Assembly: GCA_013298985.1 (NCBI GenBank) | Contig: JAAFJS010000024.1 | Location: 1 to 39,030 of the forward strand | Source of the DNA: Cytophagales bacterium | GTDB taxonomy: Bacteria; Bacteroidota; Bacteroidia; Cytophagales; Thermoflexibacteraceae | Reading direction: 5' to 3' | DNA length: 39,030 bases | In this document: piece after piece, positions 26,797 through 34,131 of the stretch | How positions within the stretch are numbered: the stretch's first letter is position 1 | Layout: every line of letters begins with the position of its first letter | Made by a program: the position numbers and the translations under genes | The notes under the pieces: generated by a model | The model's input: only the letters and a program-made list of their open reading frames with translations | Databases searched by the model: none | Told to the model about the DNA's origin: nothing

Positions 26797-27261
26797 TCAT
26801 TTTGTCCACTTCACAAAGATTTGGGTGAAGAAATATTTTCCATCTGCGCTTTTCACAACGGCAATTCCTGTATGTGTATAGGCTTTGCTGACCATATTTC
26901 TATGATGTCCTTTGCTGTTTTTCCATTGTAGGAAGGCAGTTTTGGCGGCATCTTCTTCGCCAAAGTTGTAGGCTACATTTTCAGCCCAAGCGGTAATTTT
27001 GATTTTTTGGCTGATATTTTTGGTGCGTTTGTCAAAACCGTCATGGTTCAGGTCATCATCTTGTGCCATTTCTTGGCTGTGTGCGAGGCACTGCTCTTCT
27101 ATCACGATTTCAGAAAGCAGAGGAGCTAAATTTCTGGATTGGCGATATTCATTGATGAGGCGTAGTGTTTCGGTTGCCACTGCTTGTTCCTCGGTTTGGG
27201 CAAAAGCAGAAAAACTAAAAAATAGAAATAGAAAGATTAAAAGGTTATTTGCTGTTTTCAT
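26797..27261 (-). CDS. Secreted CAP-domain (SCP/PR-1-like) protein
   Basis: A 154-residue exported protein. The start is placed at MKTANNLLIFLFLFFSFSAF, which gives a clean signal peptide cleaved near FAQ; an ATG 20 codons upstream lies in the preceding terminator region and is rejected. The mature part is a CAP domain: NEYRQSRNLAPL, HSQEMAQDDDLNHDGF, AWAENVAYNFGEED, WKNSKGHHRNMVSKAYTHTG and YFFTQIFVKW. The histidine in LNHDGF, the Glu in AENVAY and the His in GHHRNM are the conserved cleft residues of the superfamily. Bacterial CAP proteins are secreted, and their biochemical activity is mostly unknown (lipid or ligand binding has been proposed for eukaryotic members). It is separated from terC by a strong terminator, so it is transcribed on its own. 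Confidence 0.9.
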   Translation of the reverse strand: MKTANNLLIFLFLFFSFSAFAQTEEQAVATETLRLINEYRQSRNLAPLLSEIVIEEQCLAHSQEMAQDDDLNHDGFDKRTKNISQKIKITAWAENVAYNFGEEDAAKTAFLQWKNSKGHHRNMVSKAYTHTGIAVVKSADGKYFFTQIFVKWTK

Positions 27262-27282
27262 ATACTTTGTTTTTGATGTATT

Positions 27283-27319
27283 AAAAAAAAGAAAATGACA
27301 CTTTAAAAATGTCATTTTC
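27283..27319 (-). terminator. Rho-independent terminator after the TerC gene
   Basis: GAAAATGACA (27291-27300) pairs perfectly with TGTCATTTTC (27310-27319) around a 9-nt loop. On the minus strand it is followed by eight T. It lies about 30 bp after the TerC stop and ends just upstream of the CAP-protein gene. Confidence 0.93.
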
Positions 27320-27348
27320 AATGATTTATATATTTAAACTTTATTTTT

Positions 27349-28191
27349 TCATAATTGCTTTGTCGAAAACTCTTCTTTGCCTTTTGCGACACTGTCAGAG
27401 TTCAAATCTTCTGTAATGCGGGCAGAGGAGGCTTTTTTGGCGATTGCGGCGGCATTTTTTCTGCGAAGGCGAATATTGAGCATTTCCATCAAGAAGGCAA
27501 AAGCCATCGCAAAATATACATAACCTTTGGGAATATGCACATCTATTGCCTCACCCACCAGCAACATACCTATCATAATGAGGAAGGAAAGTGCCAGCAT
27601 TTTGATAGTGGGGTGTTCGTTTACAAAATCGCTAATTTTGCTCACAGCAGTCATCATCACAAACATAGAAATCACAACGGCAGTAATCATAATGCCCACT
27701 TGCTCAGGCGGTACCAAGCCGATAGCAGTAAGAATGGAGTCAAAAGAAAAAACAATATCTACCAATACTATTTGTATGATTATCAGTACAAAGCTTGCCT
27801 CTTTCTTCTTTGCACCGTCTTCATGCCCTACTTCTTCCATTTTGGCATGAATCTCTGAGGTACTTTTACCCATGAGAAATAGTCCTCCAAAAAGCAATAT
27901 CAAATCCCTTACGCTGATGCCTGTGTGAATATCGAATGCGTCAAAGTCGACTCGGAACAAGTCTTCTTTTAAGCTAATAATCCAGGTGATGGCAAAAAGT
28001 AGCCCAATACGTACAAACATCGCGCAAAATAAACCCACCAATCGAGCCATTTTACGTGATTTTTCGGGTAGCTTGTCGGCAATGATGGAAATAAAAATGA
28101 TGTTGTCAATGCCCAAGACAATTTCAAGAGCTGTCAGTGTGAGCAAACTGATTACTCCATGTGTCGTGAAGAGTGCGTCAAACATGTGCAT
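27349..28191 (-). CDS. TerC-family integral membrane protein
   Basis: A 280-residue polytopic membrane protein of the TerC group (tellurite-resistance-associated; related family members are linked to manganese export). It has about seven membrane segments. The family signatures are visible twice: LTALEIVLGIDNIIFISIIA near residues 20-37, and LVDIVFSFDSILTAIGLV near 147-164, with membrane-embedded acidic residues (Glu, Asp) that would coordinate a metal ion. It ends in a short basic cytoplasmic tail. No ter operon genes (terA/B/D/E/Z) are present, so this is the stand-alone chromosomal type. Met3 is an equally possible start. It lies 72 bp downstream of the beta-CASP gene, same strand. Confidence 0.92.
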   Translation of the reverse strand: MHMFDALFTTHGVISLLTLTALEIVLGIDNIIFISIIADKLPEKSRKMARLVGLFCAMFVRIGLLFAITWIISLKEDLFRVDFDAFDIHTGISVRDLILLFGGLFLMGKSTSEIHAKMEEVGHEDGAKKKEASFVLIIIQIVLVDIVFSFDSILTAIGLVPPEQVGIMITAVVISMFVMMTAVSKISDFVNEHPTIKMLALSFLIMIGMLLVGEAIDVHIPKGYVYFAMAFAFLMEMLNIRLRRKNAAAIAKKASSARITEDLNSDSVAKGKEEFSTKQL

Positions 28192-28263
28192 TTGGCTTTG
28201 ATTTTTGTTTTAAATTTAGTATGATTTTTTGTTGAAATGCTAAAAAAAAGAGATAAATTTTTA

Positions 28264-29730
28264 TTATAACTCGAAAGTTTGTCCTTTTTTAGGCATATCT
28301 ACTTGGTAGCCTTCGCTTTCCAGTTCATTTTTGAAGTTTTCCATTGATTCTGCCTCTCCATGCACCAAAAAGACTTTTTTCAATGTTTGTGGCTTTTGCG
28401 TTTTCACAAAATCAAGCAAATCGTCCAAGTCCCCATGCCCACTAAATGCGTCTATACGCGCAATGTGTGCCAGCACTGCCACTTCTTTGTCCTCAATCCG
28501 CACCATTTTTTCGCCCATCAGTAGTCGATGCCCCAGTGTACCTTCTGCCGCAAAGCCAATCATCAAAATCGTAGAGTATGGATTAGACAGATTGGTTCTG
28601 ACGTGGTGCTGTACCCTGCCGCCTTCTATCATGCCCGAAGAAGAAATGATAATACAAGGTTGCTGATAATCAGCGATTTGCTTGCTACTTTTGAGGTCTT
28701 CTACATATTCTAAGTTTTCAAAGTCAAACAAGTCCTCATACTGTTCCTGAAACTTTTGTGCTTCGGGGTTCAAAAACTTCTGGTATTTGGCATACGTTTC
28801 GGTACTTTTGTGCGCCAAAGGACTGTCAGAGAACACTTTGACGGGTGGTAATTGCTTTTTTACATACAATTTATTCAGTGTATAGAGCAAAGCCTGCGTT
28901 CTGCCCACACTAAATGCAGGAATGACCAACCGCCCAGGAATATCTACGCACGTTTTTTGGATTACTTCTGATAGGCGTTCTTCTGCGTCAATAATGGCAG
29001 ATTTCCTACCAAAGTCGTGCCTCCGATTGCCATACGTACTTTCACAAATCAAGTAATCTACCTGTGGAAGTGGCTGAGGGTCAATGTGTAATGGGTAGTT
29101 ATACCGCCCCACATCTCCTGAAAAAGCGATGGTTTTTTTCTCCCCATTCTCGATGATTTCCAAGATAATATTTGCCGCGCCAAGCAAATGCCCTGCGGGG
29201 TTAAAAGTAACCTCTACGCCTTGCTTTAACTTAAATTTTTTGTTAAAAGCAATCGGAACAAAACGTTCCAAAGATTCTTTTACATTCTTTTCCAAGTACA
29301 TTTCTGCCACTTGGGTTGGGGAAAGGGAAGGTTTTTTCTTTTTTCTATTTTTCTTTTTTTGGAAAGCATTGAGCCTACGGCGATGCAAGCTCGCCGAGTC
29401 CATCAAAAGAAGTTCCGAAAGGTCATAAGTAGGCGAAGTACATAGCACTTGACCTTCGTAACCCTCTCTAAATAAGTTCGGTATGTTGCCAGAGTGGTCT
29501 ATGTGTGCGTGGGTAAGCAAGACCACATTAACCATACTTGCCTCAAAAGGAAAAATCGTGTGGGCGGGTGTTGGCTCTGGGTTTGCCGTTCCATTTTGCC
29601 CGTTCTTCTTGGTGCGTTCTCTCTCCATGTCCAAGCCGCAATCTATCAAAATGCGGTATTCGTCCTCTAATTCTAACAAAAACATACTGCCCGTAACCTG
29701 CTGTGCCGCACCCCAAAAAGTTAATCTCAT
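28264..29730 (-). CDS. Metallo-beta-lactamase / beta-CASP RNA-processing hydrolase
   Basis: A 488-residue enzyme with the fold of CPSF-73/YsxA-like ribonucleases, which cut RNA with two zinc ions. Motif 2 is LTHAHIDHSGNIP (His74, His76, Asp78, His79). Motif 3 is in AGHLLGAANIILE. Motif 4 is in FSGDVGRYNYPL. The beta-CASP part is YLICESTYGNRRHDFG, VIPAFSVGRTQALLYTLNKL, then IISSSGMIEGGRVQHHV, and FSGHGDLDDLLDF plus VFLVHGEAESM at the C-terminus (RMMBL). All catalytic positions look intact. There is a lysine-rich insertion at about residues 120-140 (FQKKKNRKKKKPS) that may bind nucleic acid. No signal peptide is seen, so it is cytoplasmic. The physiological RNA is unknown. Confidence 0.94.
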   Translation of the reverse strand: MRLTFWGAAQQVTGSMFLLELEDEYRILIDCGLDMERERTKKNGQNGTANPEPTPAHTIFPFEASMVNVVLLTHAHIDHSGNIPNLFREGYEGQVLCTSPTYDLSELLLMDSASLHRRRLNAFQKKKNRKKKKPSLSPTQVAEMYLEKNVKESLERFVPIAFNKKFKLKQGVEVTFNPAGHLLGAANIILEIIENGEKKTIAFSGDVGRYNYPLHIDPQPLPQVDYLICESTYGNRRHDFGRKSAIIDAEERLSEVIQKTCVDIPGRLVIPAFSVGRTQALLYTLNKLYVKKQLPPVKVFSDSPLAHKSTETYAKYQKFLNPEAQKFQEQYEDLFDFENLEYVEDLKSSKQIADYQQPCIIISSSGMIEGGRVQHHVRTNLSNPYSTILMIGFAAEGTLGHRLLMGEKMVRIEDKEVAVLAHIARIDAFSGHGDLDDLLDFVKTQKPQTLKKVFLVHGEAESMENFKNELESEGYQVDMPKKGQTFEL

Positions 29731-29942
29731 AAAAAATTATTAAAATTGTGTTATATTATTTTGTAGTTGGTTGTTTAAGTTGGCTTCTACTATTAAAAAG
29801 GCGAGTTAAAAATAACATCTCTCTTAATTAACTCAACATTTTTAAGTTCTTTTTAAAAAATTATAAAATATTAATTATGAATCAATTATACATTAAAAAA
29901 TAATTAGAATTGTTTATATAATTAACCAGATGGATTTTTACT

Positions 29943-30419
29943 TTATTTTAATATTTCCAAATCATATACAGTAACTTCAATATCTTTTGCTATCAATTCT
30001 GTAATGATAATTTCTTCTATTTTCTCCCATTTTCCTCCCGCCAATCCTGCACCCATTCTTGGCATGTGCACAGAAGCATTTTTATTTTTTGCGTATTCTG
30101 CTACTGTTTTTAATGCAATAGCAACTGCTTCATAGCGTATTGGTGGGATTCCATGAATGGATTTAATACCTTTTTGACCAATAATATTTGCAATGATTAT
30201 TTGTGATTCGACCTCTATAAATTGCACCTGCCCCAATTCAAAGTTTGTCTTTTCTGCAAACCATTCTTTATATTTCTTTTCTGGTGTTTTCCATTTTTTA
30301 GAAATTGCCAAGACAAAGCCTTTGCCCCACCCTCCAATATCATTACAAATATGTGTGATAATTTTATTCCCTTCCCCTATTGGGTTTGTTGCATCACCTG
30401 CTAAATAATTGATTTTCAA
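29943..30419 (-). CDS. Macro-domain protein (Appr-1''-p processing / ADP-ribose binding)
   Basis: A 158-residue single macro domain that binds or hydrolyses ADP-ribose derivatives. It shows MKINYLAGDATNPIGEGNKI (the GDAT adenosine-ribose motif), then ITHICNDIGGWGKGFVLAIS, whose N-D-x-G-G-W-G-K-G-F element matches the Poa1/TARG1-like branch, IIANIIGQKG, and the second loop VHMPRMGAGLAGGKWEKIEE. Length and order are normal. Enzymatic specificity (deacetylation, de-ADP-ribosylation or ADP-ribose 1''-phosphate hydrolysis) cannot be told apart here. It lies 62 bp downstream of three Uma2 genes on the same strand, so it may be the last gene of that transcript. No ADP-ribosyltransferase (such as DarT) lies next to it. 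Confidence 0.88.
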   Translation of the reverse strand: MKINYLAGDATNPIGEGNKIITHICNDIGGWGKGFVLAISKKWKTPEKKYKEWFAEKTNFELGQVQFIEVESQIIIANIIGQKGIKSIHGIPPIRYEAVAIALKTVAEYAKNKNASVHMPRMGAGLAGGKWEKIEEIIITELIAKDIEVTVYDLEILK

Positions 30420-30481
30420 CTTGTCTAAATAGTTATATGAATAAGCAAGATTAATTATTAAACAAAAAACAGTATTAAAAT

Positions 30482-31078
30482 CTAATCTGCAAAAACCTTT
30501 TCCAAATTCACTTCTAATTGGGGAAAAACAAAGGAAGTTGCAATATCCTCAGTATTAAATATTTGGTGAAGTTCATATTTTTGCTTGTCGTTCAGCACAA
30601 ATTTGAGTAAATTTTCTTCGTAAGGATACACCACCCAGTATTCCTGCACGCCACTTTCTTCATAAAGTTCATATTTGAGTTTCATCTCTTTTTTAGAATT
30701 TCCCAAAGAAAGAATCTCAATAATGAGGTCAGGCGCACCTATGCAACCCTTCTCATCTATTTTTTCTCTATCACAAATCACACACAAATCAGGCTGAACC
30801 ACTGTAAATACTTCTTTGTTAGCTTTTTGTGATTTTTTGCTATCATACAAACGTACATCAAAAGGCGCAGCATAAAGCCTACATTGATTGTCGCTAAAAA
30901 AATTGAAAATTATACCATGCAGGCGCGATGAAATACGCTGATGTTTCTCGCTTGGCGCGGGCGACATTTTAAAAATCTTACCTTTGATGAGTTCGACTCT
31001 CTCCTCAAACCGCCAGAGCAAGTAATCTGCATAAGAATAAACTCCGTTTAAGTCCAGTTCTGATATATCTTTGACCAT
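30482..31078 (-). CDS. Uma2-family PD-(D/E)XK nuclease-like protein, copy 1
   Basis: 198 residues, Uma2 (DUF820) family of the restriction-endonuclease-like superfamily. The start is MVKDISELDLNGVYSYADYL, then RVELIKGKIFKMSPAPSEKHQ, the strand QPDLCVICDREKI, APDLIIEILSLGNSKKEMKL and SGVQEYWVVYPYE. The putative catalytic residues are the Asp of QPDL, the Asp/Glu of PDLIIEIL and the Lys of EMKLK. The usual 'rDlrrK' Asp is replaced by Glu and the 'VDP' Asp by Tyr, so activity is open. It is the last of three tandem genes. Residues 70-198 are almost identical to the other copies, while residues 43-69 differ strongly (SEKHQRISSRLHGIIFNFFS, then DNQCRLYAAP). Confidence 0.88.
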   Translation of the reverse strand: MVKDISELDLNGVYSYADYLLWRFEERVELIKGKIFKMSPAPSEKHQRISSRLHGIIFNFFSDNQCRLYAAPFDVRLYDSKKSQKANKEVFTVVQPDLCVICDREKIDEKGCIGAPDLIIEILSLGNSKKEMKLKYELYEESGVQEYWVVYPYEENLLKFVLNDKQKYELHQIFNTEDIATSFVFPQLEVNLEKVFAD

Positions 31079-31107
31079 TTTCCTTGAAAAAATTTAAAAT
31101 CAATTCC

Positions 31108-31704
31108 TTATTCTGCAAAAACCTTTTCCAAATTCACTTCTAATTGGGGAAAAACAAAGGAAGTCGCAATATCCTCAGTATTAAATATTTGGTGAAGTTC
31201 ATATTTTTGCTTGTCGTTCAGCACAAATTTGAGTAAATTTTCTTCGTAAGGATACACCACCCAGTATTCCTGCACGCCACTTTCTTCATAAAGTTCATAT
31301 TTGAGTTTCATCTCTTTTTTAGAATTTCCCAAAGAAAGAATCTCAATAATGAGGTCAGGCGCACCTATGCAACCCTTCTCATCTATTTTTTCTCTATCAC
31401 AAATCACACACAAATCAGGCTGAACCACTGTAAATACTTCTTTGTTAGCTTTTTGTGATTTTTTACTGTCATATAAACGTACATCAAAAGGCGCAGAAAA
31501 AACATCACACGTTTTATTTTCTAAAAAATTAAAAAACGTTACGTGCAAACGCGATGAAATACGCTGATGTTTCGTATTTGGCGCGGGCGACATTTTGAAA
31601 ATCTTGCCTTTGATGAGTTCGACTCTCTCCTCAAACCGCCAGAGCAAGTAATCTGCATAAGTATAAACTCCGTTTAAATCCAGTTCTGATATATCTTTGA
31701 CCAT
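31108..31704 (-). CDS. Uma2-family PD-(D/E)XK nuclease-like protein, copy 2
   Basis: 198 residues, same architecture as the downstream copy. Start codons of copies 1 and 2 are exactly 626 bp apart, and the 29-bp spacer between genes is nearly the same as the next one (TCCTTGAAAAAATTTAAAAT). Outside the variable window the protein differs from copy 1 only at residue 15 (Thr for Ser) and the last residue (Glu for Asp). In the window it reads NTKHQRISSRLHVTFFNFLE, then NKTCDVFSAP. The catalytic strand region is identical to the others. Uma2 proteins have no firmly established role; a DNA- or RNA-cleaving activity is predicted from the fold. Confidence 0.88.
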   Translation of the reverse strand: MVKDISELDLNGVYTYADYLLWRFEERVELIKGKIFKMSPAPNTKHQRISSRLHVTFFNFLENKTCDVFSAPFDVRLYDSKKSQKANKEVFTVVQPDLCVICDREKIDEKGCIGAPDLIIEILSLGNSKKEMKLKYELYEESGVQEYWVVYPYEENLLKFVLNDKQKYELHQIFNTEDIATSFVFPQLEVNLEKVFAE

Positions 31705-31733
31705 TTTCCTTGAAAAAATTTAAAATCACTCAC

Positions 31734-32339
31734 TTACTCTGCAAAAACCTTTTCCAAATTCACTTCTAATTGGGGAAAAACAAAGGAAGTCGCAACGTCT
31801 TCCGTATTAAATATTTGGTGAAGTTCATATTTTTGCTTGTCATTCAGCACAAATTTGAGTAAATTTTCTTCGTAAGGATACACTACCCAGTATTCCTGCA
31901 CGCCACTTTCTTCATACAGTTCGTATTTGAGTTTCATCTCTTTTTTAGAATTTCCCAAAGAAAGAATCTCAATAATGAGGTCAGGCGCACCTATGCAACC
32001 CTTCTCATCTATTTTTTCTCTATCACAAATCACACATAAATCAGGCTGAACCACCGTAAACACCTCTTTATTAGCTTTTTGTGATTTTTTACTGTCATAC
32101 AAACGTACATCAAAAGGCGCAGAAAAAACATTACAAGTTTCTCCTTGGAAAAAATTAAAAAAAGTGCCACTTAATTGCATAGAAATACGCTGATGCTTCG
32201 TATTTGGCGCGGGCGACATTTTAAAAATCTTACCTTTGATGAGTTCGACTCTCTCCTCAAACCGCCAGAGCAAGTAATCTGCATACGTATAAACTCCGTT
32301 TAAATCCAGTTCTGATATATCTTTGATGTGAGTAGGCAT
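31734..32339 (-). CDS. Uma2-family PD-(D/E)XK nuclease-like protein, copy 3 (promoter-proximal)
   Basis: 201 residues. The start is put at MPTHIKDISELDLNGVYTYA because it aligns with MVKDISELD of the other copies; a longer frame starting 42 codons upstream would run into the intergenic promoter region. The variable window reads NTKHQRISMQLSGTFFNFFQ, then GETCNVFSAP. Elsewhere it differs from copy 2 by about one residue (Val for Ile in EDVATSF). Its stop codon is 626 bp from that of copy 2, which in turn is 626 bp from that of copy 1. Being first in the transcript and having a unique upstream sequence, it is probably the ancestral gene from which the other two were copied. Confidence 0.88.
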   Translation of the reverse strand: MPTHIKDISELDLNGVYTYADYLLWRFEERVELIKGKIFKMSPAPNTKHQRISMQLSGTFFNFFQGETCNVFSAPFDVRLYDSKKSQKANKEVFTVVQPDLCVICDREKIDEKGCIGAPDLIIEILSLGNSKKEMKLKYELYEESGVQEYWVVYPYEENLLKFVLNDKQKYELHQIFNTEDVATSFVFPQLEVNLEKVFAE

Positions 32340-32371
32340 AAAAAATAATCTTTTTAAAACCAAATAACTTA

Positions 32372-32379
32372 CAAATATA
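32372..32379 (-). promoter_or_regulatory. Candidate -7 element for the Uma2 genes
   Basis: TATATTTG on the minus strand, matching TAnnTTTG, 32 bp upstream of the copy-3 start. No good TTTG lies 19 nt further upstream, so the call is weak. Confidence 0.35.
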
Positions 32380-32466
32380 GAGAATAAATTAGTGAAATGA
32401 ATAGTGTTTTTACAAAAAAATGCCTTTCGTAGTTTTTCTATGCAAGACAAATAAAAAATTGGCAAT

Positions 32467-32484
32467 AACTTGTATATACAAGTT
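32467..32484. promoter_or_regulatory. Perfect palindromic operator for the GntR regulator
   Basis: AACTTGTATATACAAGTT is an 18-bp perfect palindrome. CTTGTATATACAAG-like sites are typical operators of the GntR/HutC subfamily, to which the adjacent regulator belongs. It is 20 bp upstream of the regulator start and overlaps the candidate -33 element. It is also 127 bp upstream of the divergent Uma2 genes. Confidence 0.8.
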
Positions 32485-32500
32485 GTGTTTTATAATTTTG
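32470..32500 (+). promoter_or_regulatory. Candidate promoter of the GntR-deoC unit
   Basis: TTG at 32470-32472, 20 nt, then TAATTTTG at 32493-32500 (TAnnTTTG). The -7 element ends only 4 nt before the ATG at 32505, so transcription would start at or within a few bases of the start codon. Confidence 0.55.
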
Positions 32501-32504
32501 GAAG

Positions 32505-33215
32505 ATGAATGAAAAATTCTTATACAAACAAGTTTATAAAGACCTGAAAAACAGTATTTTGAGCGGTCAGTACAAGACAGGTAGCAAGTTGCCATCAGAA
32601 AGTGAATTGTGCGAATGTTATCATACTACACGTGCTACCATTCGCCAAGCGTTTAGTGAACTGATAAAAGAAGGTTTTATTTACAAACAACATGGTAAGG
32701 GAACTTTTGTAAAATCAGAAATGCGTTCTCTGGGTTTACTTTCTTTCAAGGGCTTTTCCGAAGTGGTGGGGGAAGAACACCAAGCCAAGACTACAATCTT
32801 ACAAGTGCCTGTTTATAAGCAGTTTCCATCTGATTTTTTTTACAAACTTTCCGCAGAAGAAAAGGAGTTAGGGTGCATTTACTTTGCGCGTTTGCGATTC
32901 GCTGATGATGTACCTGTGATGTTAGAATATACCTATCTACCTAACAATGAATTATTTAAACCTTTTGACGAGCAAGATATAAAAGATTCGTTTTTCAAAA
33001 CCTTACACACTAAGTTTGAAGTAGAGATTACAGGCTTGGCGCAGTCTATCAGGGCTATAGAATGTGAGAAATCAGTAGCTAAAGCACTGAAAATGAAGCA
33101 TAAAAGCCCTGTACTTTATATTAATAGACGTTATGCCACTAACAAGGCTAATCTTCACATTTACAGCACTTTGTACTGCAATACTGATAAATATGCCATG
33201 AGCCATAATTTTTAG
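32505..33215 (+). CDS. GntR-family regulator, HutC subfamily (UTRA domain)
   Basis: A 236-residue transcription factor. The N-terminal winged helix (about 5-70) shows YKQVYKDLKNSILSGQYKTG, KLPSESELCECYHTTRATIR and the wing GFIYKQHGKGTFV. The C-terminal UTRA effector-binding domain (about 90-230) includes LGCIYFARLRFADDVPVMLE, AQSIRAIECEKSVAKALKMK and SPVLYINRRYATN. The start is firm because the family begins 10-15 residues before the first helix and there is no later Met. The effector is unknown; UTRA domains usually bind a small metabolite, often a sugar phosphate. The gene is 35 bp upstream of deoC on the same strand, so a deoxyribose- or other sugar-linked ligand is a reasonable guess. A perfect operator lies in its own promoter, which implies autoregulation. 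Confidence 0.93.
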   Translation: MNEKFLYKQVYKDLKNSILSGQYKTGSKLPSESELCECYHTTRATIRQAFSELIKEGFIYKQHGKGTFVKSEMRSLGLLSFKGFSEVVGEEHQAKTTILQVPVYKQFPSDFFYKLSAEEKELGCIYFARLRFADDVPVMLEYTYLPNNELFKPFDEQDIKDSFFKTLHTKFEVEITGLAQSIRAIECEKSVAKALKMKHKSPVLYINRRYATNKANLHIYSTLYCNTDKYAMSHNF

Positions 33216-33250
33216 TTTTCATACATTTAAAATCATTTAACTATCTGACA

Positions 33251-34003
33251 ATGAACCAAATAAAAGCACTTGCAAAAATGATAGACCATTCACTTTTGCA
33301 CCCAACCATGACTGATGCCGAGCTAAAAGCAGGTTGCGACATCGCCAAAAAATATGAGGTTGCCTCCGTTTGTATCAAACCTTATGCTGTCAAAGATGCC
33401 GTAAAGTGGCTTGCAGGCTCAGATGTACTTGTTTGTACGGTCATTGGTTTTCCGCATGGCAATAGTACGGTGGCTATCAAAGTTGCTGAAACTGAGCAGG
33501 CTTGTAAGGACGGTGCCACTGAAATTGACATGGTGGTCAATATTGGGAAGGTTTTGGGTGAGGAATGGGCATATATTCAGGACGAAATCGCACAAATCCA
33601 TGATGTTTGCCTAAAAAATGGGGCAATTTTGAAGGTAATTTTTGAAAATGACTATTTACCAGAAGACAAATTCAAAATCAGACTGTGCGAAATTTGTAGC
33701 GAAATGGGCGCAGAATTCGTTAAAACCTCTACGGGCTACGGCTTCGTCAAGGGCAGTGATGGCAAATATAGCTACGAAGGCGCAACGGATAAAGACCTGA
33801 TATTGATGCGAAAACACAGCGCAACTTCTGTCCAAGTAAAGGCGGCAGGCGGCGTGCGTACCTTAGATGACTTGCTGAAAGTGAGGGACTTGGGCGTTAC
33901 GCGCGTAGGCGCAACCGCCACGATTGCTATGATAGAAGAAGCAAAAAAACGCTACGGAATTGCCTCCGAAAATGTAGTAATCACAGAAACAAAAGGCTAT
34001 TAA
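33251..34003 (+). CDS. deoC: Deoxyribose-phosphate aldolase
   Basis: A 250-residue class I aldolase (TIM barrel) that splits 2-deoxy-D-ribose 5-phosphate into glyceraldehyde 3-phosphate and acetaldehyde, the last step of deoxynucleoside catabolism. The Schiff-base Lys158 lies in EFVKTSTGYG. The partner Asp93 lies in EIDMVVNIGK, and Lys197 in VQVKAAGGVRT. The N-terminal MIDHSLLHPTMTD is also typical. Length is normal. The gene directly follows the GntR regulator. No deoA, deoB, deoD or nucleoside transporter gene is in the window. A strong terminator follows. Confidence 0.96.
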   Translation: MNQIKALAKMIDHSLLHPTMTDAELKAGCDIAKKYEVASVCIKPYAVKDAVKWLAGSDVLVCTVIGFPHGNSTVAIKVAETEQACKDGATEIDMVVNIGKVLGEEWAYIQDEIAQIHDVCLKNGAILKVIFENDYLPEDKFKIRLCEICSEMGAEFVKTSTGYGFVKGSDGKYSYEGATDKDLILMRKHSATSVQVKAAGGVRTLDDLLKVRDLGVTRVGATATIAMIEEAKKRYGIASENVVITETKGY

Positions 34004-34025
34004 AAATTTTAATTTGCCTTTTTGC

Positions 34026-34073
34026 AACAAAGATAAATAAGACCTTAACAGTTTTGTTTATCTTTGTTTTTTA
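34026..34073 (+). terminator. Rho-independent terminator after deoC
   Basis: AACAAAGATAAA (34026-34037) pairs perfectly with TTTATCTTTGTT (34057-34068). The loop is 19 nt and the stem is followed by TTTTA. It lies 23 bp after the deoC stop. Confidence 0.85.
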
Positions 34074-34131
34074 CTACTTTTCCCAAATTTAGATTAGACC
34101 ATCAGAATCGTCAATCATTCATTTTTTTAAT

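Larger units (their letters stand above)
30482..32339 (-). repeat. Tandem triplication, 626-bp period
   Basis: Three head-to-tail units, each one Uma2 gene plus a 29-bp spacer. Stop codons are at 30482, 31108 and 31734, so both intervals are exactly 626 bp. The units are close to identical at the DNA level except for an approximately 80-bp window in the first half of each gene (30872-30955, 31498-31581, 32124-32207). Confidence 0.9.

Noticed and set aside
27349-28191. Part of a tellurite-resistance ter operon
   Set aside because: No terA, terB, terD, terE or terZ genes are nearby. Stand-alone TerC-family proteins are widespread and not evidence for tellurite resistance.
29943-30419. DarG antitoxin of a DarTG toxin-antitoxin pair
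   Set aside because: DarG has an additional C-terminal domain and a DarT gene directly next to it. This protein is a lone 158-residue macro domain with Uma2 genes upstream.
30482-32339. Diversity-generating retroelement as the source of Uma2 window variation
   Set aside because: No reverse transcriptase or template repeat is present, and the differences between copies are not limited to adenine positions.
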